Positions 28,795 to 37,486 of a stretch of DNA of 64,000 nucleotides are shown one piece after another. This stretch comes from Lactobacillus colini. GTDB taxonomy: Bacteria > Bacillota > Bacilli > Lactobacillales > Lactobacillaceae. Every line of letters starts with the position of its first letter. Position 1 is the first letter of the stretch. The notes under the pieces were generated by a model. The model saw only the letters and a program-made list of their open reading frames with translations. It was not told the DNA's origin and made no database searches. Location of the stretch: assembly GCF_017874575.1 (NCBI RefSeq), contig NZ_JAGGLU010000001.1, positions 186,001 to 250,000 of the forward strand. Direction: 5' to 3'. The position numbers and the translations under genes were made by a program.

Positions 28795-29254
28795 AGTTTG
28801 TCCTCCGTATAAATCGAAAAGCATTGCCTATACACTCAAGATATCAAAATAAATGGATTATTTCCATTATTAGTGCAAGAATTCTTGGTGACACAGGTAT
28901 TTATAAGTTGACGTATTACCCTATTACTAAGCACTAACCAGCACGGCTAGTGCTATTTTTATACCGTAATTGATCCGGTTGAATGTTCATTATCTTAGAA
29001 TAAAATATTTAAAATCGTGAAACAAAAATCGACAAATTTTGCTTAGCTTAACTTTAATTAAACAAGTTTTTCTTTCTTATAAATACTATAATATCAATAA
29101 TTTAATTTGAAATTATTCTTAAATTAAGTTTTACACTGATAGTGTTTATTTCAAAATTATATTTAATTAGTAGCTATATTACGGCAAATATTTATTTATT
29201 TGTCTACTAAATGCTCTTTAATCTAATTTTGTGAAACAAATAAAATTTTAGAGG
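28795..29254. other. AT-rich intergenic stretch, no gene supported
   Basis: About 460 bases without a credible coding frame. A plus-strand hairpin AGCACTA (28930-28936) / TAGTGCT (28948-28954) followed by ATTTTTAT looks like an intrinsic terminator although no intact gene precedes it. A short frame upstream of it (through ARILGDTGIYKLTYYPITKH, stop near 28937) may be the relic of a lost gene; I cannot assign it. The 29000-29250 part is featureless and extremely AT-rich. Confidence 0.5.
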
Positions 29255-29310
29255 TTGTAATATTAAACATACTTGATATAATAATAGTGTAGTAGATGTC
29301 TAATACACTA
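29255..29310 (+). promoter_or_regulatory. Promoter and palindromic operator of the gntR-ABC operon
   Basis: TTGTAA (29255-29260), 16-nt spacer, TATAAT (29277-29282). Starting 2 nt downstream is a 26-bp near-palindrome at 29285-29310: TAGTGTA, G, TAGA, TG, TCTA, A, TACACTA. The arms pair at 22 of 26 positions and cover the expected transcription start. This is the expected shape and place for autorepression by the GntR/YtrA-type regulator encoded next. Confidence 0.8.
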
Positions 29311-29330
29311 ACTGCTAGGAGGGCACAAAA

Positions 29331-29693
29331 TTGCAATTCCAAGATAATATTCCAATATATGTTCAAATAGAGAAGTACTTATATCGCCAAATTGCATTAG
29401 GCCAATTGAAACCAGGTGAGAAGGTTCCGTCTGTACGACAACTGGCTGTAGAACTGACAGTTAACGTAAATACAGTCCAGCGCGCATTAAATCAGATGAA
29501 CAATGAAGGAATTCTTTATGTTAAACGAGGCTTAGGATCTTTTGTGACAGAGGACGTGGAGCTAATTTCTCAAAAAAGGCAGGAATTAGTAGAAGAGGCG
29601 CTGAGCGAATTTCTTAAGAGTACAGCTCAATTAGGTTTAACAGCTAAGCAAACATTAACTGCACTGAAGAAATATATTGAAGAGGAGAAGTAA
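29331..29693 (+). CDS. GntR family regulator, YtrA subfamily
   Basis: A 120-aa short GntR regulator. The winged-helix domain (about 10-75) reads PIYVQIEKYLYRQIALGQLKPGEKVPSVRQLAVELTVNVNTVQRALNQMNNEGILYVKRGLGSFV. Only a 45-residue helical tail follows, as in YtrA-type repressors that control ABC-transporter operons. The start is TTG 29331 with AGGAGGG at 29317-29323. It heads a four-gene operon and has a palindrome over its promoter, so autoregulation is likely. The inducer is unknown; relatives respond to cell-wall stress. Confidence 0.9.
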   Translation: MQFQDNIPIYVQIEKYLYRQIALGQLKPGEKVPSVRQLAVELTVNVNTVQRALNQMNNEGILYVKRGLGSFVTEDVELISQKRQELVEEALSEFLKSTAQLGLTAKQTLTALKKYIEEEK

Positions 29694-29694
29694 T

Positions 29695-30402
29695 ATGTCA
29701 GATTTGCTAGAAATTAAAGATTTAACTTACCGGAAGAATTTGCGAGTAATTTTGGATAATGTGAATTTAAATATAGAATCAGGTAAGATCATTGCCTTAT
29801 TAGGAGAAAATGGTGCAGGTAAGACTACCTTAATGAGAATTATTACCGGAATAGCTAAGCATTACAAGGGAAGTGTTGCTGTAGCTGGTAAGGAGAAAGA
29901 AGCAGAACGCAAATCTGCTCTCTCCATGACTGATTCTTTAAAGGGATTTAGCGATTCTGTAACAATAGGCTGGGTAAGAGATTTCTATAATAAAATTTAT
30001 TCAGACTTTGATAAAGAACAATTTGAAGAACTACTGAAGTTTATGAAACTAAACTATGATATGAAGTTGGGACAGATTTCTAGAGGGATGAGAGAAAAAT
30101 TAGTCATTGCCTTAACTCTAAGCAGGAAGGTTAAACTATATCTTCTTGATGAGCCATTCTCTGGAATTGATCCGATGTCGAGAAAGAGAATTATTAATTC
30201 AATCTTACTTTGGAAAGATGAGGACAGCACTTTAATTATTTCTGATCACTTTGTTAACGAAATCAGTAGTATCTTAGATGAAGTAATAATCGTTAAGGAT
30301 AAAACGATTGCAAGTCATATATCAGCTGATGAAATCCGTGAACAAGGCAAAAGCATTGAACAATATTATGAGGATTTTTATCAAGATGAGGTGAGTGAAT
30401 AA
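29695..30402 (+). CDS. ABC transporter ATP-binding protein
   Basis: A 235-aa ABC ATPase. Walker A is GENGAGKT (37-44), Walker B LYLLDEPFSGIDP (148-160), H-loop His185 (IISDH). The signature loop is degenerate (ISRGMREK around 128-135 instead of LSGGQ), as in YtrB-like exporters. ATG 29695 lies one base after the GntR stop, with AGAGGAG at 29681-29687. It overlaps the first permease by one base. Predicted to drive the two permeases that follow; substrate unknown, with export of an antimicrobial or envelope component a guess from the GntR context. Confidence 0.9.
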   Translation: MSDLLEIKDLTYRKNLRVILDNVNLNIESGKIIALLGENGAGKTTLMRIITGIAKHYKGSVAVAGKEKEAERKSALSMTDSLKGFSDSVTIGWVRDFYNKIYSDFDKEQFEELLKFMKLNYDMKLGQISRGMREKLVIALTLSRKVKLYLLDEPFSGIDPMSRKRIINSILLWKDEDSTLIISDHFVNEISSILDEVIIVKDKTIASHISADEIREQGKSIEQYYEDFYQDEVSE

Positions 30403-31217
30403 TGACTAGATTTATAGATTTATTTGACGAGCTTTTTAAGACTAAAAGACGTGGCGTACACTTAATTATACTTTTACAGGTTGTAGCGGCCATAGTTCTA
30501 ACCATTTGGGCTTTAATTGCTAAGTTTGAGATAGGGGAGCCAATGCTCTATTTTTGGGAGATGATGGCAGCTGCTTCAGTTTTTGCTGATTTAGCATATG
30601 TAGTAGTATCAACCTGGCAAAATGAGCGGATTTATAAATATCAGACCTGGCGTTTAATCCCTATATCCCCAACCAAAACCTATGTTGCAAATATCTTGTC
30701 AGGATTTGTTGCTGGAGTGTACTTAGTTATTATTCAAATAGGCTTAATGCTCATTTCGCTGTTGCCACTTCTGACTTCTAAGGATATTAGGATTCAAATT
30801 GGAGATGCAGCCCATCATTTAAAGAAAGTAAACACACATGTATTATGGTCTAAGTTCTGGGCTTTGTTTAGTTGGCAAGATCTGCTTAGTTTTTTAATAG
30901 CTTTCTTTTTATTTGCCATCCTGGTTTATAGTGCTGTATCGACCATTGATCTAAGTTCAAAAACAATTGCAGACTTTTTACCTGAAAAGTTTAATAAAAT
31001 CGCTCGCTTCTGTATTATCTTAGTTCTTATAATTGTGGGAGATATTTTGTTAAGTAATTTATCTGATGCAGTTAATGGCTTTTTAAATAGTTTAATGGAT
31101 CCTAATCATGCTTCTACTTATGGTATTTGGATCTCTAATGGTACTTTCTGCATTATAGATATAATTTTATCCGGAGTTAATATTTGGCTTCTTAGAGCTT
31201 ATCATGAAGGAAAATAG
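30402..31217 (+). CDS. ABC transporter permease (first of a paralogous pair)
   Basis: A 271-aa membrane protein with six probable helices: about 18-40, 48-68, 100-125, 163-185, 203-225 and 245-265. It contains YVVVSTWQNERIYKYQTWRLIPIS and TKTYVANILSGFVAGVYLVIIQIGL, blocks repeated in the next gene. It is a two-domain-free ABC-2-like permease, not matched to a named subfamily. The start overlaps the ATPase stop (TAATG). Likely forms a heterodimeric channel with its neighbour. Confidence 0.8.
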   Translation: MTRFIDLFDELFKTKRRGVHLIILLQVVAAIVLTIWALIAKFEIGEPMLYFWEMMAAASVFADLAYVVVSTWQNERIYKYQTWRLIPISPTKTYVANILSGFVAGVYLVIIQIGLMLISLLPLLTSKDIRIQIGDAAHHLKKVNTHVLWSKFWALFSWQDLLSFLIAFFLFAILVYSAVSTIDLSSKTIADFLPEKFNKIARFCIILVLIIVGDILLSNLSDAVNGFLNSLMDPNHASTYGIWISNGTFCIIDIILSGVNIWLLRAYHEGK

Positions 31218-31230
31218 AAGGGTGTTATAG

Positions 31231-32055
31231 TTGACAAGTTTCACTACGGTTTTTAAAATGTCTTTTACTAATAAAAGGCGATTTGTTCAAAGATTAGCTA
31301 TTTTGCAATTTGTTGCAGCTATCTTGATTGCAATCTGGTGGCTGATATCGGAACATCAGGTAGGAACAACTTGGCGAATTAGTGGATTAGTAATGTTCTT
31401 GACGCTGTTACCAGTTGTCGATATTTTTTTCTTATGTGCGTCATCATATCAAAATGAAAAGTTAATCCATACTCAGTCATGGAATTTAATACCTATTTCA
31501 ACTAGCAATTTATATATTGCAAATTTATGTTCTGCGATTGCTGAAGGAATATATTTAATTTTTATTCAAGTTATAATGGCTATAGTGTTGCTGATCCCAG
31601 CTGCTACAACACAGGACTTTTGGAAAAGCATGCAGAAGCAATTAGGAGCAATTGCTGAAGAGAAACTATGGCAATATATAAGAATACAAGATGTGATAGG
31701 CTTAGCCATATTTATATTCTTAGTTGCAATTTTCTTCTATTGTTTGGTTTCAATGTTGAATGTATCAAGTACAATTCTAAGCGATTTTGTCAGTGAAAAT
31801 TACAATAAGATTGTTAAACTTATTATTGAAGTGATTTTATTAGTACTTGCTATTATTTTACTTTCTAAATTGGCCAGCTTTTTGTTTGACACAATTGAAG
31901 CATATCTACAATTGGGGATGTTCAAACATGTCTTAGGTAATAATATGACTGTTGACCCAAGTATTTGGGTTACAATTATAATTACTGCTATTTTAGACAG
32001 TATTATGTTAATAATTAATATTTACCTTCTAAAAAACTTTTATGAAGCAAAATAA
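31231..32055 (+). CDS. ABC transporter permease (second of a paralogous pair)
   Basis: A 274-aa six-helix protein clearly related to the preceding permease: SSYQNEKLIHTQSWNLIPIS and NLYIANLCSAIAEGIYLIFIQV align with the same blocks at the same spacing, and both have a helix ending in a VSTIDLSSKTIADFLPEKFNKI-like segment (here MLNVSSTILSDFVSENYNKI). The start is TTG 31231 with GAAGGGTG upstream. The pair arose by tandem duplication and diverged; codon use resembles the neighbours. Operon ends in a terminator. Confidence 0.8.
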   Translation: MTSFTTVFKMSFTNKRRFVQRLAILQFVAAILIAIWWLISEHQVGTTWRISGLVMFLTLLPVVDIFFLCASSYQNEKLIHTQSWNLIPISTSNLYIANLCSAIAEGIYLIFIQVIMAIVLLIPAATTQDFWKSMQKQLGAIAEEKLWQYIRIQDVIGLAIFIFLVAIFFYCLVSMLNVSSTILSDFVSENYNKIVKLIIEVILLVLAIILLSKLASFLFDTIEAYLQLGMFKHVLGNNMTVDPSIWVTIIITAILDSIMLIINIYLLKNFYEAK

Positions 32056-32111
32056 AAAGAGATGAAATTCTGACTCTAAAAAATAGATAATCAGGATTTC
32101 ATCTCTTTTTG
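32053..32111. terminator. Bidirectional terminator
   Basis: Long stem with arms AAAAGAGATGAAAT (about 32056-32069) and ATTTCATCTCTTTT (about 32096-32109), extended inward by CTGA/TCAG after one mismatch. It lies between the ABC operon and the convergent small gene. Confidence 0.88.
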
Positions 32112-32122
32112 ATTGTTAAAAC

Positions 32123-32314
32123 TTAGACCTGCTGACTTTGGATATAATTTAAAACTTGTTCAGCCTCTTCAATAGTATAAGTTTCTTCTCCAGCCTTCAT
32201 AGCATGAATCTTTTCAACTGATAAATGACTAGAAAAAGCAAGAGCAGTGTCATTCACACCGTGTTTAACTTCAAAGTTAATAATTGCGTTAGTTAGTTCT
32301 TCTTGATTCATCAT
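32123..32314 (-). CDS. Small LBP_cg2779-like protein
   Basis: A 63-aa acidic protein: MMNQEELTNAIINFEVKHG, then AFSSHLSVEKIHAMKAGEE and TIEEAEQVLNYIQSQ. The pattern suggests a small helix-turn-helix-like fold, and it resembles a short family seen in lactobacilli (LBP_cg2779 type) of unknown function. GAAGGAG precedes two adjacent ATGs (32314 or 32311). It lies 13 nt after lepB on the same strand and is probably cotranscribed with it. Confidence 0.65.
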   Translation of the reverse strand: MMNQEELTNAIINFEVKHGVNDTALAFSSHLSVEKIHAMKAGEETYTIEEAEQVLNYIQSQQV

Positions 32315-32327
32315 AAAAACTCCTTCT

Positions 32328-32903
32328 CTAAAATGCTTTTATTTGATTGAATGGGTAGTAACGTAGTTTTACCTCACCAACAATTGCGCTACGTTTAATG
32401 AAGCCAATCATTCTTGAATCTTTGGAAACGTTACGATGGTCCCCCATGACAAAATAACTATCTTTTGGGACTTTATTCACACCAAAAAGTTGTTTTAAAG
32501 AGAAATTATTGGTGTAAAGTTCCCCTTTAGGCAATCTTTTTTCATATTCTTTTAGGTAGGGTTGCTTAATTGGCTTGCCATTTATATACATTACATCATT
32601 CTTAGACTTAATTGTATCACCAGGTAAACCAATAATGCGTTTAATATATAATGCACCAGGTTCATCAGGCGCTTTTAAAATGACGATATCACCACGCTGT
32701 AAGCTAGAGTGCCGAACTGCAATAATGCGGTCGCCATTCTCAAATGTTGGCTGCATTGACGGACCTGAAACAGTTTCATTAGAAAATACAAACCTGAATA
32801 AAAGGAAGTATATTCCCATGAAAATAATAACCATTATCAGAATTTGAAGTATAGACTTACCCCAAGATTCTTGCTCAGGATCTTGTTTTTTTGATTTAGT
32901 CAT
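32328..32903 (-). CDS. lepB: Signal peptidase I
   Basis: A 191-aa type I signal peptidase that cuts signal peptides from secreted proteins on the outer face of the membrane. Single N-terminal anchor at about 17-39. The catalytic Ser is S49 in SGPSMQPTF and the general base is K88 in YIKRIIGLPGD. Box E YFVMGDHRNVSKDSR is near residue 155. RBS AAAAGGAG. The N-terminal tail is charged (MTKSKKQDPEQ). Clients probably include the S8 protease in this window. Confidence 0.95.
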   Translation of the reverse strand: MTKSKKQDPEQESWGKSILQILIMVIIFMGIYFLLFRFVFSNETVSGPSMQPTFENGDRIIAVRHSSLQRGDIVILKAPDEPGALYIKRIIGLPGDTIKSKNDVMYINGKPIKQPYLKEYEKRLPKGELYTNNFSLKQLFGVNKVPKDSYFVMGDHRNVSKDSRMIGFIKRSAIVGEVKLRYYPFNQIKAF

Positions 32904-32993
32904 AAATTTTAACTCCTTTTCTCGTTACTTTCTATTATAACTGTTTTTATCTTATATGAATGGTAAAATCATTTGGTAAAGGAATTTTTAACT

Positions 32994-33737
32994 ATGGCAA
33001 ATTTTGTAAAACAATTAATAAAAATCGACCAACAACTTAATATTCAAGCCCTACACCGGCAAGTGGAAGAAATAGTAAAGATATTAAATTACTTGAATCA
33101 AAAGCAGGTCTTGCCTGCAGCGCCTGATCCAATTGGATTCATGCCAGACGAATATGAGGAATTATCTCTTCTACTTGATCGACATGATACTCTCTTATTA
33201 AAGCAAGCAGATAATTTATTAAACAACTTTAGAAGCTATTTATCAAGAAACTATGGTCTGTGGTCACTTGCAAATTTGACTACCGCTAAGATGATTAGAA
33301 GGCAATATCATATTAAGAATAGTTTAGAAGTTATGGCTGGTAATAGCTATTGGTCGGCTGCCTTTGATAGAATAGGAGTACAAGCGATTAGTACTGATTC
33401 TATGTCATGGGCTAAAACATCTGAAACGGGTCGATATAGCTTTTATAGGACTGAACAACTTAGTGCACCGGCTGCTATTAAGAAATATCATGATGTAGAC
33501 TTAGTTATTTGTTGCTGGGCTCCTAATTTTGGAAAAGGTGATCTAGATGTTTTAAAAGCTTTTAGAAAATATAATAATCAAGGACATTTACTATTTATTG
33601 GTGAAAAGGATGGCGCAACAAATACCGATGAATTTTGGAAAAATGCAAAAATCATACATAATTCCAAAATAAAATTAGTTAATCAAACTTTCCCCAATTT
33701 TGATTTTATTGATGAAAAAATTTACGAGATAAGATAA
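32994..33737 (+). CDS. Uncharacterised protein with methyltransferase-like C-terminal half
   Basis: A 247-aa soluble protein. The N-terminal half is helical and Gln/Leu-rich (QLIKIDQQLNIQALHRQVEEIVKILNYLN) and contains LPAAPDPIGFMPDEYEELSLLL. The C-terminal half reads like a Rossmann/SAM fold: LEVMAGNSYWSAAFDRIGVQAISTD resembles methyltransferase motif I, DVDLVICCWAPNFGKGD resembles motif IV, and GHLLFIGEKDG the following strand. No catalytic motif defines a substrate. ATG 32994 follows AAAGGA; a TTG 7 codons earlier overlaps that RBS. Next gene starts 3 nt downstream. Confidence 0.6.
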   Translation: MANFVKQLIKIDQQLNIQALHRQVEEIVKILNYLNQKQVLPAAPDPIGFMPDEYEELSLLLDRHDTLLLKQADNLLNNFRSYLSRNYGLWSLANLTTAKMIRRQYHIKNSLEVMAGNSYWSAAFDRIGVQAISTDSMSWAKTSETGRYSFYRTEQLSAPAAIKKYHDVDLVICCWAPNFGKGDLDVLKAFRKYNNQGHLLFIGEKDGATNTDEFWKNAKIIHNSKIKLVNQTFPNFDFIDEKIYEIR

Positions 33738-33740
33738 ACA

Positions 33741-34712
33741 ATGAAGTTAAAGAAAGTAATTATATTTTTGATATCGTTATTATGCTTTATAGGATTAGGC
33801 ATAACTTTATCAATTCAGCAATCGCAGCAAGCAGATCAAGTTTTAAATAATAATGGCTTGTCTACTAAGTACTATGTTTATACAGTTAAAAAGCAGATCA
33901 AAGTAAAGAATTTATTGGATTTTCTTAATAAAACTCACAATAAACATCTTCAAGTTCATTTAAAATCAAAATATGATTCTAGTAGAATTCTTATTTGGGC
34001 AAACTATGATATTCCTAGTCAACCTTTGGCTACAACGACTTCACGCTATTTTACTAAGTCAGACTTTGATAGCCAAATACCACTAGCAGTAATTTCAGCT
34101 CAAACCCAAGAAGATATTGTAACTTTTCAAGGACATCGTTATTTGAAAGAAGATAATGATTATATTACTATCATTGGTCAGTTAAAGAGTAATAGTGAAA
34201 GTGAAAATAGTCAGAAAGTTTATTACCTAACAACTGGTATTTATCAACCTACGGCAGATGAGTTTTTAGGAGATTATCTTGTGTCAATTGATGGCTTAAA
34301 TAATAAGCAAGCTACTAATGTTAGAAAGTTCTTAGGTGGAAAGCAAGAAATTGTTGATTTTGCCAAGACTTATAATCGTCAGCATGGAATTAATCCTACT
34401 AAGAAGTTCTTGTTTGCATTACTATGTGTCATTATTATTTTAGGCTCAAGTGTTGTTATTGGAATTTTAGATAGTAAGAATTCCAAGATAGCTTTTGCCA
34501 AGAAGAGATTATTCAAGTACTTGATTAAAAGTAATACCTTTAAATATATCTTTGCAAATATAATTGCAATTTTGGCAATTTTTTTAGTTTTACAATTTAC
34601 TAATTTCTTCTCAAATAACTTGCAACTGTTTAATCTGTATGCAATTATCTTTGTTTTACAGTGTTGTACTTATAGCGGCGTAATGATGTTTAAGCAAAGA
34701 AAGGATAGATAA
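33741..34712 (+). CDS. Membrane protein with extracytoplasmic domain, unknown function
   Basis: A 323-aa protein. One N-terminal helix (about 5-26) is followed by a roughly 200-residue extracytoplasmic region rich in Lys, Ser and Thr, then three C-terminal helices (about 224-245, 268-288, 295-313) and a basic end. The 1 + ectodomain + 3 topology is that of MacB/FtsX-like permeases, but no ATPase is adjacent and no FtsX motif is certain. It is packed between the methyltransferase-like gene (3-nt gap) and rsmF (1-nt overlap). Confidence 0.6.
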   Translation: MKLKKVIIFLISLLCFIGLGITLSIQQSQQADQVLNNNGLSTKYYVYTVKKQIKVKNLLDFLNKTHNKHLQVHLKSKYDSSRILIWANYDIPSQPLATTTSRYFTKSDFDSQIPLAVISAQTQEDIVTFQGHRYLKEDNDYITIIGQLKSNSESENSQKVYYLTTGIYQPTADEFLGDYLVSIDGLNNKQATNVRKFLGGKQEIVDFAKTYNRQHGINPTKKFLFALLCVIIILGSSVVIGILDSKNSKIAFAKKRLFKYLIKSNTFKYIFANIIAILAIFLVLQFTNFFSNNLQLFNLYAIIFVLQCCTYSGVMMFKQRKDR

Positions 34713-36109
34713 TGAGTCAACTACCAGAAGAGTTTGTATCTAAATATCAAAGTTTATTAGGTGAAAAAGAAAGCCAAATCTTTTTCAATGCTATAAAAAA
34801 TGATAATACAAAAAAAGGATTCAGATTAAATAGCCTAAAAAATAATTTTCAACAGGTAAGTTATTCTCTAGATAAGCCCATTAGTTTTGCTGATAACGCA
34901 TATTATGGAATAGTTTCCGGCAGAGATATTGAATGGGTAAGCGGAACTGTTTATTCTCAAGACCCATCAGCTATGTATCCAGCAATAATTGCTGATATCC
35001 AACCAGGAGAAAGAGTACTAGACTTGTGTGCCGCACCGGGTGGTAAGTCTACTGCTCTCGCCGAGAAGTTAGCAGGTGAAGGTATATTAGTAGCAAATGA
35101 AATTTCTAGTGTGAGAGCTAAAATTCTACGTGAAAATCTAGAACGCTGGGGTGCTACGAATGTTGTTATTACTAATGAATCACCCGAAAAATTAGCAACC
35201 AAGTTCGTTAATTATTTTGATAAAATCGTGATTGATGCGCCATGCTCAGGTGAAGGCATGTTTAGAAAAGACCCAGATGCCATGGAATATTGGTCACAAG
35301 ATTATGTAATAAAATGTCAAATCAGACAAAAAGAAATTATTAGCCAAGCGGTAAAAATGATCAAGCCTGGTGGTAAGTTAGTTTATTCAACTTGTACTTA
35401 TGCCCCAGAAGAAGATGAACAGATTGTTAGTTGGCTAGTTGATAAATATAACTTTAGGATATTGCCAGTTAAGCACTATCAAGGGATGTCATCAGGCAGA
35501 CCTGAATGGGCAGATAATAATGAACAATTGAAAGAAACAATAAGACTATGGTTTCAAGATGGAGTAGGTGAGGGGCAGTTTGCTGCTCTTGTTCAAGCAC
35601 CAGATACTGCTGAATTAGGTACTTTTAATAAAAGCAAAAAGAAAAAGAGGAAAAACAACAGCAATACTAATGCTCAAAGATTAGATAAAAAGCAGCAACA
35701 ATTAATTGACAAAGTAATAGATAAATTTAACTTGCCGACACAATTGGTTGATTGGCCTAAGTTAGCATTTAATAGCAATAATCATGTTTATCTACCTGTA
35801 GTTGAAGATTCAAGGCTTCAAGGACTGCATGTACTTAATAATGGTGTCGAATTAGGAATATTGAAGAAGAATCGTTTTGAGCCGGGTCATCAATTAGCTG
35901 AAGTCTTGGGACAAAACCATCAAAAACAAGTAGTAGAATTACAAAGTGAAGATAGTTATCAGAGATTTCTACATGGAGAAACTATAAGCATAACGACTGA
36001 TTTAATAGGATTTGTGCTTGTTTCTTATCAAGGTCATATATTCAGTTTTGGTAAAGTGGGCGGAGATAAGATGCTAAAGAATTTTTATCCTAAAGGACTG
36101 AGAAAATAA
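34712..36109 (+). CDS. rsmF: 16S rRNA (cytosine-5)-methyltransferase, RsmF/NSUN type
   Basis: A 465-aa SAM-dependent m5C methyltransferase. The SAM motif VLDLCAAPGGKSTALAEKL is near residue 104, with DAPCSGEGMFRKDP (cysteine of motif IV, about 175-190) and YSTCTYAPEEDEQ (catalytic cysteine of motif VI, about 227-240). The C-terminal part (about 325-465) is the PUA-like RNA-binding region with FGKVGGDKMLKNFYPKGLR. A Lys-rich linker separates the two. Which cytosine is modified cannot be told from sequence. Confidence 0.9.
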   Translation: MSQLPEEFVSKYQSLLGEKESQIFFNAIKNDNTKKGFRLNSLKNNFQQVSYSLDKPISFADNAYYGIVSGRDIEWVSGTVYSQDPSAMYPAIIADIQPGERVLDLCAAPGGKSTALAEKLAGEGILVANEISSVRAKILRENLERWGATNVVITNESPEKLATKFVNYFDKIVIDAPCSGEGMFRKDPDAMEYWSQDYVIKCQIRQKEIISQAVKMIKPGGKLVYSTCTYAPEEDEQIVSWLVDKYNFRILPVKHYQGMSSGRPEWADNNEQLKETIRLWFQDGVGEGQFAALVQAPDTAELGTFNKSKKKKRKNNSNTNAQRLDKKQQQLIDKVIDKFNLPTQLVDWPKLAFNSNNHVYLPVVEDSRLQGLHVLNNGVELGILKKNRFEPGHQLAEVLGQNHQKQVVELQSEDSYQRFLHGETISITTDLIGFVLVSYQGHIFSFGKVGGDKMLKNFYPKGLRK

Positions 36110-36231
36110 GCACTGCCTTTTGCAGTTATAAATACAGTATTTATTTGAACATTAGGCTTTTAATTGGCAAAGTTTAGTTGTGTATGATCTTATGTAATAA
36201 TTTTTGTTAGTGCATTAAAGCCTTAAGAACG

Positions 36232-36261
36232 ACATTATTCTCAATAGAATAATGTTTTTTA
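36232..36261 (+). terminator. Terminator upstream of ldhD
   Basis: A perfect 10-bp stem ACATTATTCT (36232-36241) / AGAATAATGT (36246-36255) with a CAAT loop and T-run. It ends the rsmF transcript about 120 nt after its stop. A small hairpin ACTGC/GCAGT directly follows the rsmF stop but has no T-run. Confidence 0.88.
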
Positions 36262-36327
36262 TTTGCATAATTCAAAATAAAAGTAAATTTTTGCTAAATT
36301 TATAAAAATTGCATAATTTGTGTTTTA

Positions 36328-36350
36328 TTGAGCAAACTCAAGTGTATAAT
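36328..36350 (+). promoter_or_regulatory. Promoter region of ldhD with small inverted repeat
   Basis: A consensus -10 TATAAT lies at 36345-36350; no good -35 is placed at 16-18 nt. Just upstream is the inverted repeat TTGAG-CAAA-CTCAA (36328-36341), within the spacer/-35 zone, which could be a regulator site. The RBS GGAGG follows the promoter before ATG 36392. Confidence 0.5.
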
Positions 36351-36388
36351 AGGAACTGGTCATGTTATTAATGTTAACGGAGGTTTAA

Positions 36389-37405
<1,017 letters not shown>

Positions 37406-37425
37406 TACAAAAAATAAACATTAAT

Positions 37426-37465
37426 AAAAAGGCTCGAGGGTTACATTGAACTTCGAGCCTTTTTA
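37426..37465. terminator. Bidirectional terminator of ldhD and fni
   Basis: AAAAAGGCTCGA and TTCGAGCCTTTTT pair around an approximately 17-nt loop. It is flanked by A and T runs and lies between the two convergent genes. Confidence 0.88.
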
Positions 37466-37486
37466 TTGTGAATAAAATATATATTA

